From JAJPHC01 sp035255945 (GTDB taxonomy: Bacteria; Acidobacteriota; Thermoanaerobaculia; Gp7-AA8): a DNA stretch of 7,689 nt. The stretch spans positions 1 to 7,689 of the forward strand of contig DATEZA010000209.1 in NCBI GenBank assembly GCA_035255945.1, read 5' to 3'. Below, piece after piece: positions 5,502-7,689 of this stretch (within the stretch, counting starts at the first letter, position 1; every line of letters begins with the position of its first letter). The notes under the pieces were generated by a model, which made no database searches, was not told where the DNA came from, and saw nothing but the letters and a program-made list of their open reading frames with translations. A program made the translations under genes and the position numbers.

Positions 5502-5684
5502 GTGGGGAGATACGCGCGTGGAGCCGGGTTGGATGGGGGAGGTGCCCCCGGACGTGGGCTCTCCGTTCTGGAGTGTGGCGCCGCCGACTCGGCGGCGGTT
5601 TTATATTCGCCGCGGCGGTTGCATTCGCCGCCGGGTCGGCGGCGCCACACAGACCCACCCACCCACACTGAAGGCCCGCGCGGG
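5502..5684. other. Structured 183-bp intergenic region
   Basis: I see no gene here. Besides the large palindrome at 5573-5650 there is a small hairpin, GGGGG (5535-5539) with CCCCC (5545-5549), nested inside a GAGCC (5521-5525) / GGCTC (5557-5561) stem. This pair would lie in the 5' leader of the DUF4198 mRNA if transcription begins further upstream. Between 5650 and 5668 the minus strand has three GGGT repeats. Almost the whole gap can fold, which is unusual in such a gene-dense window. Confidence 0.6.
5573..5650. repeat. Second BIME-like palindrome with two inverted GTGG-hairpin units
   Basis: A 16-bp perfect inverted repeat, GTGTGGCGCCGCCGAC at 5573-5588, matches its reverse complement at 5635-5650. 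Each arm extends into its own hairpin: CGCCGCCG, a 3-nt loop, CGGCGGCG at 5579-5597, and the same stem with loop GGT at 5626-5644. The centre holds a smaller palindrome, CGCCGCGGCG (5608-5617), flanked by AT-rich bases. The plan (GTGT-R-G foot, 8-9 bp stem, 3-nt loop, inverted pair) is the same as in the repeat at 1899-2003 although the stem sequence differs. It sits in the gap between the cytochrome c and DUF4198 genes. There it could end cytochrome c transcription or stabilise RNA ends. The structure is certain; the function is inferred. Confidence 0.85.
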
Positions 5685-5693
5685 CTACTTCAG
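5668..5693 (-). other. Hairpin spanning the cytochrome c stop codon
   Basis: The 12-bp perfect palindrome GCCCGCGCGGGC (5674-5685) is flanked by the outer arms CTGAA (5668-5672) and TTCAG (5689-5693). The TAG stop codon of the cytochrome c gene (5687-5685) is at its edge, and the minus strand reads GTAG followed by the GC stem. No T-run follows, so it is not a standard intrinsic terminator. It may be a third REP-like unit or a 3' mRNA-stabilising hairpin. Confidence 0.55.
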
Positions 5694-5972
5694 CGTCTTG
5701 ATGAACCCCACGATCGCCTTGATCTGCTCTTCGCTGACGCCCTTCTTGATGAAGTTGTGCTTCGGGTTCTCGCCGACGAACTTCACGAGATCCGCTTCGC
5801 CTTTCTCCTGCACGCCGGCCGAGGTGAGGTCGGCTTTCGCCATCTTCTTGCCGTCGGGTCCGTGGCATGCGGCGCATTTCGATTTGAACAGAGCGGCGCC
5901 GTCCTCCGCCGCGAACGCGACGGTCCCGAATGCGAGTGTGAGAATCATGGTGATGAGGATTGTCTTTTTCAT
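5685..5972 (-). CDS. Small periplasmic monohaem cytochrome c
   Basis: This 95-residue protein has a signal peptide (MKKTILITMILTLAFGTVAFA, cleaved about residue 22) and one haem c site, C33-A-A-C-H37, in FKSKCAACHGPDGKK. The C-terminal helix EEQIKAIVGFIKTLK (81-95) is typical of class I cytochromes. Such proteins shuttle electrons between periplasmic redox enzymes, and the di-heme enzyme at 930-1877 could be one partner, though they are 4 kb apart. The only methionine after the haem is M44, seven residues after H37 and too near to be a normal distal ligand; H72 (ENPKHNF) is the better candidate. The start is well supported: GGAGG at 5986-5982 lies 9 nt before the ATG. It is divergent from the MFS gene with a 101-bp gap. 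The cytochrome call is confident; ligation and partner are inferred. Confidence 0.9.
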   Translation of the reverse strand: MKKTILITMILTLAFGTVAFAAEDGAALFKSKCAACHGPDGKKMAKADLTSAGVQEKGEADLVKFVGENPKHNFIKKGVSEEQIKAIVGFIKTLK

Positions 5973-5994
5973 GAGCCTTGGCCTCCGGGCGAAT

Positions 5995-6023
5995 TTGTAG
6001 CGCGCGATGCGGCATCGTAATGT
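5995..6023 (+). promoter_or_regulatory. Weak candidate sigma70-type promoter for the MFS gene
   Basis: TTGTAG (5995-6000) is followed after exactly 17 bp by TAATGT (6018-6023), about 50 bp before the MFS ATG. It matches the consensus at four of six and three of six positions. A second possible box, TATCTT at 6059-6064, lies 9 nt before the ATG. The gap 5973-6073 must hold promoters for both divergent genes, but neither box is strong. Confidence 0.25.
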
Positions 6024-6073
6024 GATTGCTCGCCATAGTCGGATGTGACGCCTGCTGTTATCTTTCCCGCTCC

Positions 6074-7267
6074 ATGCGCCGTGCGTCGCTCCTCGTTCTC
6101 TTCCTCACGGTCTTCATCGATCTGATCGGCTTCGGGATGGTGATTCCGTTTCTCTCGTTCTATGCGCGGGAGTACGGGGCGAGCGGCACGGCGGTCGGCG
6201 CGGTGGTCGGCGTCTACTCGATCATGCAGTTCTTCTTCGCGCCGGTGTGGGGCCGCCTTTCGGACCGCATCGGACGCCGGCCCGTGATCCTGATCAGCGT
6301 CACGGCGTCGTGTGTGGGCTACCTGCTGTTCGCATTCTCGCGGAGCTACACCGTGCTGTTCGTCTCGCGCGTGATCGCGGGCGCGGGCGGCGCGAACGTC
6401 GGGACGGCGCAGGCGTACATCGCCGATTCGACGACGTCCGAAAATCGCGCGAAGGGCATGGGCCTGATCGGTGCCGCCTTCGGCATGGGCTTCATCCTCG
6501 GGCCGCCACTGTCGGGCGTGCTGTCGCACATCGGGACGAAGCACGGGATGGCGGGCAATCTCCTGCCCGGCCTCGCCGCCGCCGCGATGTCGCTCACTGC
6601 GTTGACGATTGCGTTCTTCGTCCTCGGCGAATCGAAGCCGCCCGATCTCACGCCGCGCAGCGGACTCCCGCCGCAATTCGACAAGCACGTCTGGGTCGAG
6701 CTCGGACATCGCAGGATGCTCGGCGCGATCATGATCACGCTCTTCATCCAGCTGCTCGCGGTGGCGGGGATGGAGACGAGCGTGACGCTGCACGCGCGCG
6801 ACCGCTTCAATTTCAGTCAGCTCGATCTCGCGTATTTCTTTCTGTTCATGGGGGTCATCGTCGCGGTGATCCAGGGCGGTCTGATCGGACGGCTGGCGAA
6901 GGCGATGGGGGAGCGGACGCTGGTCGCGATCGGCACGTTGTCGTACACGATCGGACTGCTGCTCGTGCCGTCGATCTGGCGCGTGCCGCTGCTGTACGTC
7001 GTCGCGTTTCTGATCGCCATCGGGACGGGGCTGGTCTATCCGTCGCTCACGTCGATGGTGTCGAAATCGGTTCCGGCGAACGAGCACGGCAGCATGCTCG
7101 GCATCGCCACTGCAGTCGGCTCACTGGCGCGCTTCATCGGGCCGATCGCGATCGGCTTCCTGTACGATCTGGCGCAGGCGCGCGGCGCGTTTTACGGCGG
7201 CGCGGTGCTGACGGCCGGAGCATTTTTGATTGCAATGTGGATGAGGAGCATCGAGTGGCAATCCTGA
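6074..7267 (+). CDS. Major facilitator superfamily (MFS) transporter, Tet/drug:H+ antiporter type
   Basis: The 397-residue protein has about 12 hydrophobic helices in two halves joined by a polar loop near residues 186-210. TM1 contains FLTVFIDLIGFGMVIPFLSF (10-29), typical of TetA-like and other 12-TM drug:H+ antiporters. Motif A, GRLSDRIGRRP (60-70), lies between TM2 and TM3. R99 in VSRVIAGAGGANVG matches the motif B arginine, and GMGFILGPPLSG (137-148) is the antiporter motif C. It probably exports a small molecule in exchange for protons across the inner membrane; the substrate cannot be told, and tetracycline resistance should not be assumed. I chose the ATG at 6074 (MRRASLL) because it starts just before TM1 with a basic head. 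An in-frame ATG at 6026 would add 16 residues containing three cysteines, unlike the family. There is no Shine-Dalgarno sequence. Its last 13 bp overlap the deformylase gene. Confidence 0.88.
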   Translation: MRRASLLVLFLTVFIDLIGFGMVIPFLSFYAREYGASGTAVGAVVGVYSIMQFFFAPVWGRLSDRIGRRPVILISVTASCVGYLLFAFSRSYTVLFVSRVIAGAGGANVGTAQAYIADSTTSENRAKGMGLIGAAFGMGFILGPPLSGVLSHIGTKHGMAGNLLPGLAAAAMSLTALTIAFFVLGESKPPDLTPRSGLPPQFDKHVWVELGHRRMLGAIMITLFIQLLAVAGMETSVTLHARDRFNFSQLDLAYFFLFMGVIVAVIQGGLIGRLAKAMGERTLVAIGTLSYTIGLLLVPSIWRVPLLYVVAFLIAIGTGLVYPSLTSMVSKSVPANEHGSMLGIATAVGSLARFIGPIAIGFLYDLAQARGAFYGGAVLTAGAFLIAMWMRSIEWQS

Positions 7268-7689
7268 AAGTGGCGCGGCTGGGACATCCGGTGCTGCGCG
7301 AACGCGCATCCGACGTAGAGATCAAGGACATCAAGGCGGGGAAGTTCCGCGCGCTGATCGACGACATGATCGAGACGATGCACGCATACGACGGGGTCGG
7401 CCTCGCCGGTCCGCAGATCCATCTGCCGCTGCGCGTCTTCGTGTTCGAAGTGCCGGAGCGCGCCGCAAAGCGCAGGAACGTGCAGCAGGTCGGCGCCGGC
7501 GTGTTTTTCAACGCGACGTACGAAGGCATCGGCGACGCAAAAGTCACCGACTGGGAAGGTTGCCTCTCCGTCCCATTCCTCGGCGGCGAGGTTCCGCGAT
7601 TCAAGAAGCTGCGCCTGAAGGGTGTCGATCTCGAAGGCGAAGAGGCGACGATCGAGATCGAGGGATTCACCGCGCGCATCTTCCAGCAC
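7255..7689 (+). CDS. def: Peptide deformylase (partial, 3' end outside the window)
   Basis: From a GTG at 7255 the frame is open to the window end, giving 145 residues. The start is firm: GAGGAG (7243-7248) lies 6 nt upstream, and the protein begins VAILKVARLGHPVLRERA, the usual deformylase opening. Motif 1 is GVGLAGPQI (47-55), with Gly for the second Ala of the usual GLAAPQ. Motif 2 is EGCLSVP (101-107) with the metal-binding C103. The window ends at H145 in RIFQH, which should be the first His of the HExxH motif 3, so the catalytic Glu and third ligand are just beyond. The enzyme removes the formyl group from the initiator methionine of new proteins, using a bound Fe2+ or Zn2+ at the ribosome exit. 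There is an insertion-like basic segment at about 68-80. The gene overlaps the MFS gene by 13 bp, implying co-transcription; a formyltransferase gene (fmt) is a common next neighbour. Confidence 0.95.
   Translation, partial: MAILKVARLGHPVLRERASDVEIKDIKAGKFRALIDDMIETMHAYDGVGLAGPQIHLPLRVFVFEVPERAAKRRNVQQVGAGVFFNATYEGIGDAKVTDWEGCLSVPFLGGEVPRFKKLRLKGVDLEGEEATIEIEGFTARIFQH

Noticed and set aside
5112..6020. A 302-codon plus-strand frame
   Set aside because: It runs antisense through the DUF4198 and cytochrome c genes and across the palindrome; no domain or ribosome site supports it.
5356..6036. A 226-codon minus-strand frame
   Set aside because: Out-of-frame shadow of the cytochrome c and DUF4198 genes; composition is Arg/His-rich without motifs.
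6026..6073. Upstream ATG start for the MFS transporter
   Set aside because: The extra 16 residues (three cysteines) do not resemble MFS N-termini, while the ATG at 6074 begins directly before TM1.
5969..7087. A 372-codon open frame on the minus strand
   Set aside because: It is antisense to the MFS gene, whose helices and motifs are clear; the product is an Arg/His/Asp-rich string with no fold signature, typical of the complement of GC-rich coding DNA.

Overview
The window is a GC-rich (above 60% by eye), gene-dense stretch of bacterial chromosome. It holds ten protein genes, two of them cut by the window edges, and two complex palindromic repeats. The protein types point to an environmental Gram-negative bacterium, perhaps Acidobacteriota or a related phylum: a LytS/YehU-type kinase N-terminus, a VKOR-like protein without loop cysteines, a HupE/UreJ plus DUF4198 pair, exported c-type cytochromes and a DUF4097 protein. 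The phylum is an inference from family resemblance, not from a marker gene.

Layout. 1-152 (minus) is the start of a membrane protein resembling the N-terminus of a LytS-type histidine kinase. 289-1877 (plus) is a two-gene unit: an exported TPR protein, translationally coupled (TGATG) to a di-heme MauG/MbnH-like enzyme. 1899-2003 is a REP/BIME-like palindromic repeat that has also become the 3' end of the convergent VKOR-like gene (1915-2463, minus). That gene is divergent, by only 14 bp, from an exported DUF4097 beta-repeat protein (2478-3095, plus). The DUF4097 gene overlaps tail to tail with a HAD phosphatase (3075-3767, minus). Upstream of the phosphatase on the minus strand lie a HupE/UreJ-type membrane protein (3793-4752), a DUF4198 periplasmic protein (4725-5499/5501) and a small monohaem cytochrome c (5685-5972). 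A second BIME-like palindrome (5573-5650) separates the last two. On the plus strand follow a 12-TM MFS transporter (6074-7267) and, overlapping its end, a GTG-started peptide deformylase gene (7255 onward) that is cut at the histidine opening its metal-binding motif.

How the genes may fit together. Five products act at or beyond the inner membrane in redox or metal chemistry: the di-heme enzyme, the small cytochrome c, the VKOR-like CxxC protein, HupE/UreJ and DUF4198. The last two both appear to expose an N-terminal histidine after signal-peptide cleavage and probably form a metal-handling pair. The di-heme enzyme carries tyrosine where CcpA peroxidases have the haem-ligating methionine. 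This makes it MauG/MbnH-like, that is, probably a protein-modifying oxidase, although the usual MbnP partner is not in the window. The coupled TPR protein is the obvious candidate partner. The joint system is a hypothesis; the individual family calls are much firmer.

The most unusual structural points are the repeat-derived C-terminal tail on the VKOR-like protein and a recurring TAnnnT box exactly six bases before start codons that lack a Shine-Dalgarno sequence, which suggests leaderless mRNAs.
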